From positions 1,860,001-1,924,000 of the forward strand of contig PQWQ01000005.1 in assembly GCA_002943765.1 (NCBI GenBank): a DNA stretch of 64,000 nucleotides, written 5' to 3'. Source of the stretch: Psoroptes ovis. Taxonomy: Eukaryota > Arthropoda > Arachnida > Sarcoptiformes > Psoroptidae. This document shows positions 14,283 through 27,400 of the stretch, piece after piece. Numbering within the stretch: position 1 is the stretch's first letter; every line of letters starts with the position of its first letter. A program made the position numbers and the translations under genes. The notes beneath the pieces are model-generated. The model had not been told where the DNA came from, ran no database searches, and saw only the letters and a list, made by a program, of their open reading frames with translations.

Positions 14283-16565
14283 TACTCAAATTGGTCAAAT
14301 GTGTGTGTGTGTGTGTTGTGTGAATGAATGTGTGAAACTAAATCAATCAATTGGATTGCCCGTGTTTATTATGAATCAATATTGTATCAAAATCGAATGA
14401 ATCAAAGATCAATTTTCACATAAAAAACTCTGAATCCAAGATTTTTTTTTTTGTCAAATTCAAAGACAAACACACCACCTCCAAATGCATCCACAGCAAT
14501 CAATCATTAATATGATTGAAAAAAAATTGTAAATTTTAATTTATTCGTTGATTTCTTTAATTCTTAATTATTATTATTATTTGATTAATTAATTACTCTT
14601 AACATGATCCTAATTAATTGATTGATTTCTTTTCAATTTTTTATTTTTTAGTTTCATTTCAAATTTTATTTTTCATTTTTAATACACTTCATTTTATTTA
14701 AAACATATAAATGATGATAATATATACCACATTTAATATATATATATAAATAAGATTGTAATATGAAAATTTTACAAACATAAAACAAAGAATTATCATT
14801 TAAATTTCGATTTTTTTTTAAAGAATAATTAATTAATTCATTTAAGATTAATTAATTATTTGATCAATTGATAAATATCATTATAATTATTATTATTATT
14901 ATCATTATTATAATTATAAATTATTATAATAATTCATCATTGTCATCGTCATTTTATATGCAATAATTTTCATTTCATTTTTTTTCATTTAAAACATCAT
15001 ATATTTATATATATAAAGAAAATATGAATAATTAATAATTAAAATAAATAGTGATGATTATCGATATACATATATGATACAATAATATACAATATATTAT
15101 ATATGTATGTTTAAAAATATAAATATATAATTTGATTTGATTTTGTTGATTAATTATTGATGAATTAAGAAATTAATGAATTTTCTTTGGTCAAAAGGTT
15201 TTCCTAGGTATTTCACCAGGTAATACCGATGATCAGTTATCGAACTCGTAAATTTTCGTTATCTTCGTTGAAAGATTTTTATTTTCACCAACAATTGTCG
15301 TGGCGACCACATGGTCAAACCAAAGAAGTACCATTTGTTCATTTATTTGCTTACTTTACCCTTTACCCCTTTTTTCGATTTTTAATTCAAAGGTTTTTGA
15401 CACTTTTTATTTTCAACTTTCTTTGAATCGAATGACTTTTCAATTATTTCCTAGGGTTTTTGACACTTAATTCAATCATTCTTTGATTTATTTTGTTTAG
15501 TCTGAAATTGATTTCTGGTAAAATTTCGTTTGTTTCATTTGTCCCATTGCTTTCGCTTTTCAAATTTTGTTTTCTTTCAAAATTTATTATTATTTGACAA
15601 AATTACCAACAAAAGTGTCATTGACACATCTGGTCCCCGGAACAATTGTTCGATGGTGGTTTGCTGTGGACCTAGAACATGGACCCATTGTATTTTTTCG
15701 ATTATTTTTTTACCAAAATAAAAGTGATCAATACAAACAAAGACGTAGACACATGGGGACAATTGAAAATACCCAAAATAATAAACCCAAAAAATACATT
15801 TCCAAAACCTATAGGTTTTATCAAATTCATTGTCAATGTTATTGTTATCCGAATTGAAAAAAAAACCAAAAATGTAAAGTGTCATTGACCATGGACTTGA
15901 TCTCATATGGTTGAAGGGGGTGTGTAGCTGTTTTTCAGTGTGAGTGCATTCACTCTCTTGTTGCTGTTGTTTTTGTTCATAACATTCAACCTTATGGTCA
16001 TAATCGTTATAAGTTTATGACCATTCATAACTGGTGAAAGCAAAAAGGTTAATGTTCCTAAGTGTAAAGGTCAAATTCTCCATTATTTTGAATTGGTCAA
16101 ACAATTTTATTTTAACCATTTCTTTGGTTCAAATTTTTGTTCAAAATCAAAATTGAATCAGATTTTTGTACTAATTGATTTTCGTGTTTTTACTTCTGAA
16201 ATAATCAAATCACAATCAACAACCAGCTCACCAACAACAATTGCCAAAGTACGAATCGGTACCAAAGTGAGCCAATGACCAAAAACAGACAGAGAGAGAG
16301 AGACAGCTAAATGTTTACCCCAAAAAGTAAAATTATTCAGATTTTGATTATTTTCCAGGGTTTTCAATGCTTTGGTTCTTACGGGACCATAGAGTATGGG
16401 CGTGCTGTTGTTGTTGTTGTTGAGATGGTGGTAGCAGCAAATCGAGCCAAATTCGAGCTAAAATCTGGCTCATTTCACTTTTGTTTATTTGTTGTAAAAG
16501 TTGTTTGGTTTCGTTGAAACCATTTGGGAAAATACTGTGATAGTTTCATCGAGTTGAATGACCCT

Positions 16566-16588
16566 TCGACGACGAAGATCGTCGTCGA
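16566..16588. repeat. Perfect GC-rich palindrome
   Basis: Ten-base arms TCGACGACGA and TCGTCGTCGA are separated by AGA. It is the most CG-dense short element in an AT-rich flank about 2.5 kb upstream of the first E78 exon. Confidence 0.8.
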
Positions 16589-19107
16589 CAACAGTAGCAA
16601 CCAAAATTTACCAACAGCAGCAGCAGCAGCAACCAATTAATGGTATAATAGGATCGTAGAGCGCAATTTCCAACATGAAATTCTTCATCTCCATCTCATA
16701 ATTGATTTCGTTGGATGTGCATTTTCGAGCTCATGTCAACGCTATTTACCACTCTTATCGTTGGTTGTTTGTGGTTCGTTGATGTTCTTCGTCTTAGAAT
16801 GTCTCTTGAGACATTCAGAGCTTTACGAAAATATATGAATGATCGAAGAAGTGATGGCGGTCAGGTTCGGTTCTGTTCGGTATTTTACGACCCTGATGAT
16901 GATGATGATGATCCATCAAAATGGATTCTGGATTCGTTTATGCCATCGACCAGCAATAGATGCTACCAACATAAAGCTATCACCTATGGAATCGTGGTGA
17001 GGATGTTTTCGACGATGATGTGCTTTCCTTTCATATCGTTCCTTGAAGCATCCATCCATTTCGGAATAATTATCCATCCTACAAATTACTGTTGTGGATA
17101 CTACAATCAAATCGATCGAATATGATTTCACGGACTTTCAAGACTAATATATATAATGGTACACAGATGATATATATCAGTGTTATCATTGAGAGCAAAG
17201 AACATTTGATCGAGTGGTGTACACCGTTATTCGGTCGTGCTACTGCCATGTTGTTCCATTTTTTCTTGAATTTTTTGCAATGATTTCGGTTATTCCGGAT
17301 ACATAACATCGTCGACGGTCCCGAAATTTGTCTTCGGCTGATGTTGATGATAATTGATGGTACACTTTGGCTTTGATGTACTCGATACATCGTGCTGAAA
17401 TGCTAGAAATGGGCAAAGACTTTTTTTTGAGCCAGAATTAGGAAGTAAAAACATCATTTTCCATTAAATTATACATGCGTATATATCAATGATATATCAA
17501 AATATACAGATAAATATACATCATTATATATCCATCATCAGAAGAAGAAGATATTACCGAGTTTCTATGGAACGATGAACGATGAATGGTGCCGAAATGG
17601 ATGCTTATGATGGTGATGTAATGCGATGAACCATCGACATCATTCATTCACATCACATCACATTACATTACAGAAGCCATTTTGAAATTTAGGCTGGTAG
17701 ATATTCATTGATTCGAAAGCAGCAGAATATTCTTGGATACGAAACGGGATTCTTGGAATTTTCTTTCTTTGGCCCAAAAAACAAGAGAATCTCTTCCGTA
17801 TCTAAAGAATCTCTTAATTGTATCAAATGTTTCCAATTATTTTCTCAATTCAGTACAAGAATTGTTTGTCTTCAGCCCAGAATTCTACGCAATCATTGTT
17901 TTTCGAGAGGAATTTAGCCCATTTCTGGAAATTCTGGGCCCCGAATTCCGCAGTTTTGGAATTTTCGATTCGTGGAATAAAAAGGAAAATTCTATTCCGA
18001 TTCGAAAATTGTGAAATATTTCCGAATCTACGGAATTTATAATAATATTCAATTAATTTACGGCAGAAAACAAAAACAAACCTTCAAACTTTTAGGAATT
18101 TCAAACCTTTGAATTGAATCGTTGATGAATTGAATCAATGAAATGAAATGAATGAAAGGCTCACACACATATTTGACAGAATTTTGCTTTCAAACACGAA
18201 CAACATTGAATTTTCTGTGAGTGTTTGAAAGGATTTTCCCGATCGTTTAACAAGAACATTGTTCTTGTTTCCGTACATTCATTCATTCATTCACAATTCA
18301 TTGATTCATTCACCAGAATTCAATTTCAACACACACGATTCATTCCACGCCAGAATTCAACTCATTCAGAAACTAGGAAACCAGGAACAACGAATTTCCC
18401 TGATGAACAACGATTCATTCTTTGTGCTGTTGTTCGTTGTTTATTTCAATTTTGTTAGATTCGTTTAAATTCATTGAATTCGCTTAAATTGGATTCAATT
18501 CATTGAAACAATGCACAAACAAAATGCTGCAGAAGCAAAAGCACCAAATTGAATAATACTGAAATCGGTTGATATGATATAATGGTTCATTCAAGAATAT
18601 TTTCATTATTTAGGACACGGAGTATGTCAAATAGATATTTTTTGGCGCCCAAAAAAAAAATTGAAGTTGAATGAAGAAAGCGAAAAAGGAGAATCTCGCT
18701 ATTTCATTCCAATTTCATTTTCATTTGATTTTGATTTCGATGTTTGAAATGAGTTTGTTCGGTTCTTCGGTGATGATGATGATGATGAATAGTGTAATGC
18801 GAATCATAATAGCAACGAATGATGATGCCTATGGCTGGTGATGATCATGATAATGACGGTGATGCTGATGATGATGGTCAATGACATATATTTTTCCCTA
18901 TGTTTGTCCTTTCGTTCTTTGGTTGTTCTTAGTTTCGATTAATCGTCGAATAATTAATTAATTGATCTTCAATGGTACGTATTTCGATTGATAATTGATT
19001 TATTTTGTTGATTCAAATTTGAATTCCCGATTTTTAGTGCAATAAAATTTTTACGGGTAATTTCGACCAATGTATCATCAACTTCGAATAGTGATAATGG
19101 TCAATAA

Positions 19108-21466
19108 ATGATTATGGCCAATGCAAATAATCATCATTCAACATTGATCGCTTCAACATCATCAACCGCCACATCGACCGCCGCATCATCATCATCATCA
19201 TTATTGATTGATTCATTGAATAATTATGTAGACATTGAAAAAGCATTGATATTGGCTGAAACATCGCCATCATCAACTGGATCATTATCGATAATAACAC
19301 CAACAATTACAGCGACAGCAACAACAACAATGACATCGACAACATTGTTACCATCATCATCATCAACATCAGCATCAACATCGACCACATCACCACCACC
19401 ACCATTACAATCATTATCATCAACATCAACAACAACATCATCATCATTATCACCACCACCACCACCGCAACCACCACAAACACCATCACCATTAAATGAT
19501 ACAATTCTGCTACAAAATGTACAATTTGATCCAAATTTTTTTGATCGTTGTAATTTAGATCAATTATCATCGACAACAACATCTTCGACAGCTAAATTGT
19601 TGAATGATATTAATTTAAAATCAATAAATAATAGTAATCCGGCTAGTGATAATGATTATCTTGATAATTTAGATATAAATTTATTAAAAGATAATATCGT
19701 TGTTGATATTGTTGATAATCATTGTCCGTTATTAACCAGTTCTGATTTATCACCAATATCAACATCTACATCGACAACAACATCAACAATACCAGCAAAT
19801 AATGTAACAATAACATTTAAATCATCATCCAGATCACCACAAATTACATTAATCGATACAGATAATACGAATAATAATACAGCCAGCAATAGCTCATCAA
19901 ATATTTATCATTCGAATCAAAATGATTTACTCATTGATTCATTACAAACAATACCAATTAGCCATCATCATCATCATCATCGACCGACATCGACAATATC
20001 ATATCTGAATTCGACATCATCCGATCCATTGGTTAGTTCGACAACATCATCGACCATTGCTGCGACAAAAGATTTACAAACGATTGATCAATTATTTGAT
20101 TGTGATCAATTAACATTGCTGCAGCATCAACCACAATCGCAACAACAGCCACACCATCATCAACATAATCAATTATTAAATCATTATCCTCAAAGACAAA
20201 ATTTAAAAAGAATTCGTAATAATCGTAATAATAATACATGTGATTTTATTAGTGATGATTTAGATGATGATATTGTTGATGATGATCATGATGATGTCAT
20301 CCGCAACAACAATGATAGTGATGATGATGATGATATTCGATTTTTTTGTGATACAAAATCATCATCATCGGCATCAACAGTGACCGCAACTGCATCAACA
20401 ATGACCATACCGAATTACAACAGTCAATCAAATGATCCCTCGATGATGAAAACATTGACATTGATACAAAATCAGCCACCGCCAATGATGTTACAATCAT
20501 CAAATGATCATAATCAAAATCAACAATCCTTAACCTCATCAATCAATAGTAACATATCAGCATCAACAGCGGCAACATCGGTAACCCCGACAGCATCCGC
20601 AGCAGGAGCAGCAGCAACTGCTCCATCAATATTAACATCAATCGAATTGAACAAGCTTAATTCATCAATCATTACACAAGCTCAGCAAGTTCAACAGCAG
20701 TCGCCGCAGCAATCGCATCAATTTCACCAACAGCAACCACAGCAGCAGTACACGTATCAAATAATCAATGATAAGCTCTTACTTACCACCGCTAACGGGC
20801 TGCCAATATCAACACTGTCGTTAGCGAATCTAGGTAAAATGGTCACCGGTACAAATGTTTTAGCCATTATTAGTAGCGGCGGTGGTGCTGGTGGAAGTGG
20901 TGGCGGCGGTGGAAGCGTCGCAAGCATCGTTAACACCGCAAATAACCCTGGTCAATATTTGAATACCACGGCGCTACTGAATTCGTTGAAAAATTCAAAT
21001 GTTTTGGATCAAATTACTTTTCAACAGCAGACGCAGCAAGCTCAACAACAGCATCAGCAACCAGCTCAGCAGCAGCAGCATCGTTTGATAATAATCGAAG
21101 ATAAATCATCAGCGAAACAACCGCAGCAGCAACAGCAGCCGCAGCAATTATCAGCATCTGATCTGTCAGTGTTACAACAGCATCATCAGCAACAACAATC
21201 GCAGATTGATCGTAATGAATTGATCAAAAAAACTTTGATCAATTCACAATTACAGCAGCAGCAATCGCAGTCGCAATTGAATCAACAATGTTTAAAATCA
21301 TCGTTATCAACATCATTATCATCGAAAACGCTATCATTGATAGCCGCACCAGCAACTTCGGCCGCAGCAAAGACATCTACGACATCGGCAGCAACAACAA
21401 TTAAATTATTGGACAACAACACCAATAATCATCCACATAATCAACATCATCAGCTGGTCATTAAAG
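19108..21466 (+). CDS. Eip78C: E78 alternative first coding exon A (N-terminal A/B region)
   Basis: Encodes 786 residues plus one base, ending ATT AAA G|GTTGGT (phase 1), which fits the acceptor at 29115/29116. It is mostly Ser/Thr/Pro/Gln/Asn/Asp low complexity, typical of a receptor activation region. Between the repeats lie ordered-looking islands: one at about 20749-20880 (YTYQIINDKLLL and NGLPISTLSLANLGKM) and one at about 20945-21020. These are the best candidates for a conserved function. The frame stays open for another 122 bases past the donor. Confidence 0.8.
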
Positions 21467-24400
21467 GTTGGTGCGATTTTTTCACCCTTCAAACCGAAAT
21501 AACCCTGATCCTTGCTGTGAAACCCTATGCAGCACGCTTGCCGCGCAACCAGCGAATCGCTGATTCCGCTGCCGTGACCGCCGTATGAACCAGTGCGGCG
21601 TTCAATCAATTATTTTCAATGAATGACCTTATCGAAGACGTTTTCGATGACCTTATCAATGGTTTTTGACCGCTGAAATAGCCCGTAGTCTAGCCCAAAC
21701 GTCTACTAAGGGTACAAAGGGTTAATTTTCTTTGAAAATCGTTTTTTTTCGAATTAATTTCTGTGAATTAATCAATTTTCAATTATGATATTCTCGGATT
21801 TTTTTTTCAATGAAATTTTTTACATTTTTTTGTAACTTGTAATTTTACGTCATTATCAAATGATGATAAATGGTAAAATATCTTTTGAAAACAAAAAAAA
21901 AATGATTTTGAATTTTGAAAAACGAAAAAAACAAGGAAGGAAAAATTATTTTGAAAGCAAAAACAACATTTGTACATCATGTCTCTCGCCATGTCTTTCT
22001 CCATGTGTATTTGATGTTTTGATATTTACCAATGAACAAATGAATGGATAAACAAATGAACAAACGATACAAACGATATAAAATATGATGAACAACAAAC
22101 GAATTTCATTTTTCCGTGTTTCACTTTGTGTGTTTGTGTTTACCATAGAAAATATTGAAAACAAACATACGACAAAATACCACGATTTTGTTTACGTATA
22201 GATGATGCAGACTCTCTCACTCGCAACACCAAACATCATTATCACCAGCATAATAATGAAAACAATGTTTCATTTTTCATAAAAAAAAATGTTGAAAAAT
22301 TGAATTTAAAAAATTCATTCATTTACATATTCACAATGGGTCGTTCGGAAAGTTTTCGGTGGATTTTTAACAAAGATTTTCATTGATTTCTGTCTGTTTT
22401 TGTACTGATTTTCAACCGCAACAATTTTTCGGACAATCCAAATCAAATACTTTCCATAAATTCATATTTTAAATTTGAATAAATTCAATTCAATTTGAAA
22501 TTTGAAATTTGATTGAAATCCAAGAAAATTGAATTCGAAGAGAATGAAAATCGGAGAGAATTGAAAATGCGAGAGAATTCGCTATCAAAGTATTACGTGT
22601 TTTCGGTGTATCGTCTGATGTATTTCCCGTGCAATTTAACGTATTTCTGTGTATCTTTTCGGCATCTTCGCGTAATTTTTTGTGTGCATTTAAAAAATTA
22701 GAAATCAAATGATTTTCCAATCAACAATCGAAATGTAATCAAATGAAATGAAATAAACGTGAAATGTGAACATATGAAAATGTTGGAAGAAATGTGAGCT
22801 AAATGTGAACGAACTACGACTGGAAATCCATATATACGAAATACAGTTAACACAAAAAACAGAAAAAAACACATTTGTTTGATATTCAATCAATGTGATC
22901 AATAGATACATGCATACAAACATACATATTGATGAAATTGTATATTAAATTGTCCGTAAAGTTCTGACCAAACACTGAATATTTCGATCAACAATGTCTT
23001 ATCGGGCTGTTTTGGACCAAAACTTTCGGACAGCCAAATTGTTGAATTCAAATCAATTCAATGTTTTTTTCAATTGAAAGATAATTTCATGTATATCTAT
23101 GAGTGTAATGTATGAGGATATAATGTTGGTTAACGTAACGTGTACGTATTGAAGAGTTCGGAGAACTTTGAGAGAAAAATTTTTTCGTCGTGGTTGTTGA
23201 ACGATGAGAGAAAGATGAATGGCTGGCTGGATGGTTGGAGAGCCATTTCGAAGAGAGAGAGAGAGAGATCGAGAGATGAGGATGAGGAGAAACACCAAAT
23301 ACACATTTGTTGCATATTTGTCTTGATCACCATCGCCATCGCTATCATCTACCATTGTTGATTTATCATCATTCGATTTGATTTGATTCAATTTCGTTTT
23401 GTAGGAACCAATTGTTGATTGTTGTGGCCATCATTCAGATCCGAGGAGGAATACTCAGAGACAACTCATTTTTGCCATCATTCGATTTTCAACCATGTTG
23501 CGCTTGCTATCGCTTGTTCAGCTGTGTATATTTGAAATTGAAAATTTCTCTAAATTTTTTTCTGAAAAAAAAAATCCAGTTATATTATCATCATTAGAAA
23601 TATATGTTTCGGTATACGGGAAGAAATAAATAAATAAACAAAATAAAATTCACTGTAAAGGCGGTTCAAAAACCTTGAAGCCTTGCCTTGCCTTGACTTC
23701 AGTGTGCTAAGTCTGTTTATGTGTGTGTGTATGTGTGTTTGGTTCATTCATTTATTTGTTTGTTTTTGAAAAAAATAAAATGAAATAAAAAAATTTCATT
23801 TTTATTTTTCTTCAGCAATCTGTTTGTTGCTGTTGTTAATATTCGATGGCCAAAGCCATTTGATTCGGATTTTTTTTTTTTACTTCTGAAGTTCGGTGAT
23901 GATTACAATTTTTATGCCAACAAATTTCGTTGTTTCGTTTGAAATCATTATCATCGTTCGGTAACATTGTCCATTGATCATTGACCATAGTGACCATTAT
24001 TATTATTGTTGATTATCATCACCATCATCGTTGATCATCATCATCATAGTTGATCAATGTATGTGTGTGTGTATTTGTATGTATGGTTTGTGTTGGTGTG
24101 TGTGATTTATGAATTTTGACATTTGAATTGTATTCAAAGTGTATTCAAAAACCTGTTGCATCTTGATATTTTTCATTCGTTTCTATGTGTATTTAAATTG
24201 AATTGATTAACAACAAATGACATCAATGGATTATTATACATTGGACAATAAACATTGTCCAAATATATTATCACCATTACCGGTGATTAGTTCAACATCA
24301 TCATGTATGAATATGGGTGGTGGAAATGGTGGTGGCGGTGTTGTTGGTACAACAACACAAAAACCATCATCAACAACAACATCGAATACGATTATGCATC

Positions 24401-27400
24401 AACAACCATCACCATCGCCCGGTGGTTCTGCTGTTGTTTGTTCATTAACATCTGATGGATCATCAATCGGATCATCATCAACATCATCATCGATATCATC
24501 ACCAACAGCATCATCAATAGGATCAGTAGCATCAGCATCAGCAACAACATTAATGTCATCATCATCATCATCACCAAGTATTGATGATAATAATACGAAA
24601 TTATCGATTACATCGGATCATTTAAACTTAGATAATAATGATCCATCATTAATTCATCATGTTAATCATCAACAACAATTTGGTACAAATCATATTGATA
24701 CTAATGATAATAATAATAGTTTAGCATCAACAACTAATGATACGAATAATGGTTATTATAATTTAGATGATAATAATAATAATAATGGTACAAATGTAAC
24801 AACAAATAATTGTGATAATAATAATCATCAAATATATTCTATTGATAATCATCATAATCATCAACAAAATCATTTGAATAATTATAAGAATTCATATCAT
24901 CATCAAACAATGCAGCAGCACCAGCAACAATATCATCATAATCAACATAATTATGATGTAAATAATTTATATAATAATCAACAACCGCAGCAACAATCAG
25001 CATCATTATCATCATCGACATCGGCAACAACAACAACGATACCTGATTCACAAACACAATTAATTGATTTGAATAATGGACAATTAATTGGTTCACCATC
25101 GACTACACAAACATCATCAACTAATGCTCAAACTAATGTACATAATGGTTATCATAATCAAAGATCAACATCATTAACTCAAAGATCAAATGGTACATGT
25201 ATAATAGCGAAAAAATCTTCATCATCGACACCAATAACCGCACCAATATCGAATAATACATTAAATTGTCCACCAGAATCATCATCATCGAATGATATCA
25301 ATCATTATAATCATCATTCACATCATTTAAATCATAATAATCAACAACAACATTTACAGCAGCAGCACCATTCTCATCATCATAATTATCATCAACAACA
25401 TAATAATATGCATCATTCACAACAGCAACATAGTCAAATACATCTTCATCATCATAATCATTCGCATCATTTAGCTCATCATAATCATACACCTTCTTCT
25501 ATTCATTCTCATCATCATCATAATAATAATAATCCGCATAATACACCAATGCAACAACATCATCATCATCATCATCATCGAAGAAAAGGTCAGGTTCAAT
25601 GGACATTGTTCATTGTTGTTATAGACATTGAATTTTCACTGATATTTTCAATTATGAAAATGTTGTCAATCGAAAATATCGAAGATATGTGAACCATACG
25701 GAGGGGGTGTGTGTATGTCCATATTTATATTTGACAATTGTTAGACATTGAAAAAAATATGGCATTTCTTTCCAAAATTACTTGGGCCTTGACAAATGCA
25801 AAAGTCTATGAAATTGAAGAAAAATTTCAATATTTTTCTTTTCAATCGCTTGAAATATAATATAAAATGTCAATGGCCGTTCACTTAACTAAAAGAAATA
25901 AGATCGATGGCCATTGAATCAAAGGCAAGAAAAAAAATTCAAATCTTTTTTTCTTCAATTGTCTTCGATGTGTTATACATGTTTGTATATTTGATATTTT
26001 CTTTGAATCGAAATAAATAAACTGATAAATAATCATCGACGTCTTTTACTACCACCACCACTATCAGACTTTAAGAAAAATTACTTTGATTTTATTACTG
26101 TTTGTTGTTGCTGCTGTGTTGTTTCATCTCGGTGTGTTTGGGTTGTTGATAAAAAATTAATTCAATGTATTTTTTTACGAATATTTCTTTGAATTTTGAA
26201 TGGGGAAATGTTTCGGTATATTTTGTTGTCGAGATGTTGTTGCTGCTGTTGTTGAATAGCCTGGCTGGCTGGCTGGCTAGTTGGTTGGTGATTTTTTATT
26301 ATTATTATTATTACAGACACATGCAATAAATACATTGAACGATGAATGAACAGAGTTAAGCAAAGGTCGTTCGCCTTTTATGTATGTGTGTATAATACTT
26401 ATGAAAAAATATTCACATACGCACGCACATACATACACACAAGTCTTTACAGTATACTGTTACGGGTCTTTTTCTTTGAAAAAATTAATATTATTTCGAT
26501 TACCATCATAACCATCATCATCATCATTGTTGATTGTTGATTTTTTTTCTTCAATGAATATAATACACATTGTTATACATTGATAATGATGATTATATTT
26601 TTACTTACATTGAATACAGGATTTTTTTTTTTTGCTTTGTTTTGCTTTCGATTTGGCCTTGGCATTTGGTCATCATCATCATCAACAATAATAATCTTGT
26701 TTCATATTTCAATAGTCAAAATTCGTTCAAAAATAAAAATAATCATTGGGTTCCACCACACATACATTAGTTAATTTGAAATTTTCAAGATATGTTTTTT
26801 TCATTTCTTAACAAATGATTCAGCAAAGACCAAAAGTAGTGGCAAATGAGATTACAGAAAAAAAATGTAAATAACACATTCCATGGTCCATTTGATTCGA
26901 GAAAAAATCTGCTTTAAGAAAAATGAAAGAACGGTGATTTCAATTGAATTAATTCAATTTCATTCCATCATTTCATATAGATTTTTCTTACCTGTTAAAA
27001 TGAACGAAACAAAAAAACATTTCCAAGATTTTTTTTCATTTTTTTATTGCTTTTTTATTTGAATTTGAAATATATGCAAACAAACACAACACAGTTCATT
27101 CACATTTCACATATTTCTTACATTTTTTCGACGAACAAAGAAACAAAAATTTGATTGATTATTGATTTTGATTCATTTGTTTATTATTTGAATTTGTTTT
27201 TATGAGGAAAAATGGTCAAAAAATGGCCAAAATAATGCAAACAAACCAAACAATTGATTGTGGAATCGAGAAACTAACCAACAAAATAATTTTCGAACAA
27301 AAGCAAAAAAAAAATCAGTAAAAAAAATTCGAATTCGAATTTCGAACGCTCGTTTTTCCGTATCCGCAACCACAGACGAAACTATCGATTGTTCCGTACG

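Larger units (their letters stand above)
13799..19107. other. Nipped-B 3' flank and upstream region of the first E78 exon
   Basis: There are 5.3 kb without a convincing gene. To ~15200 it is extremely AT-rich. From ~15200 to 18500 it is less so and contains short open frames with no domain or homopolymer bias like the real genes here. It holds a GAGAG tract at about 16290-16303, an AGGTCA half-site at 16068-16073, a perfect CG-rich palindrome at 16566-16588 and TTCA repeats near 18270-18310. A possible 63 bp 5' UTR intron (18975-19037, GTACGT..TTTTTAG) sits just before the first E78 coding exon. Confidence 0.55.
21467..24216 (+). other. First part of the E78 long intron and upstream region of exon B
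   Basis: Starts with a GC-rich stretch to about 21620. Then come two exact ATGACCTTATC repeats (21623-21633 and 21647-21657), two decayed mariner-like inverted repeats (22336-22443 and 22947-23040), a GAGAG tract at about 23251-23275 and a CCTTG repeat near 23686-23703. No gene seen. The last kilobase is the presumed promoter of exon B. Confidence 0.55.

Noticed and set aside
16715..17125. 136-codon open frame upstream of E78
   Set aside because: No domain, no splice logic, residue mix unlike the real proteins here, and several overlapping frames on both strands; looks like non-coding DNA of higher GC.
24392..24577. Met/Leu-rich antisense frames opposite the low-complexity exons
   Set aside because: Shadows of ATC/ATG trinucleotide repeats coding on the other strand; the same holds for frames opposite Nipped-B and UNC80.
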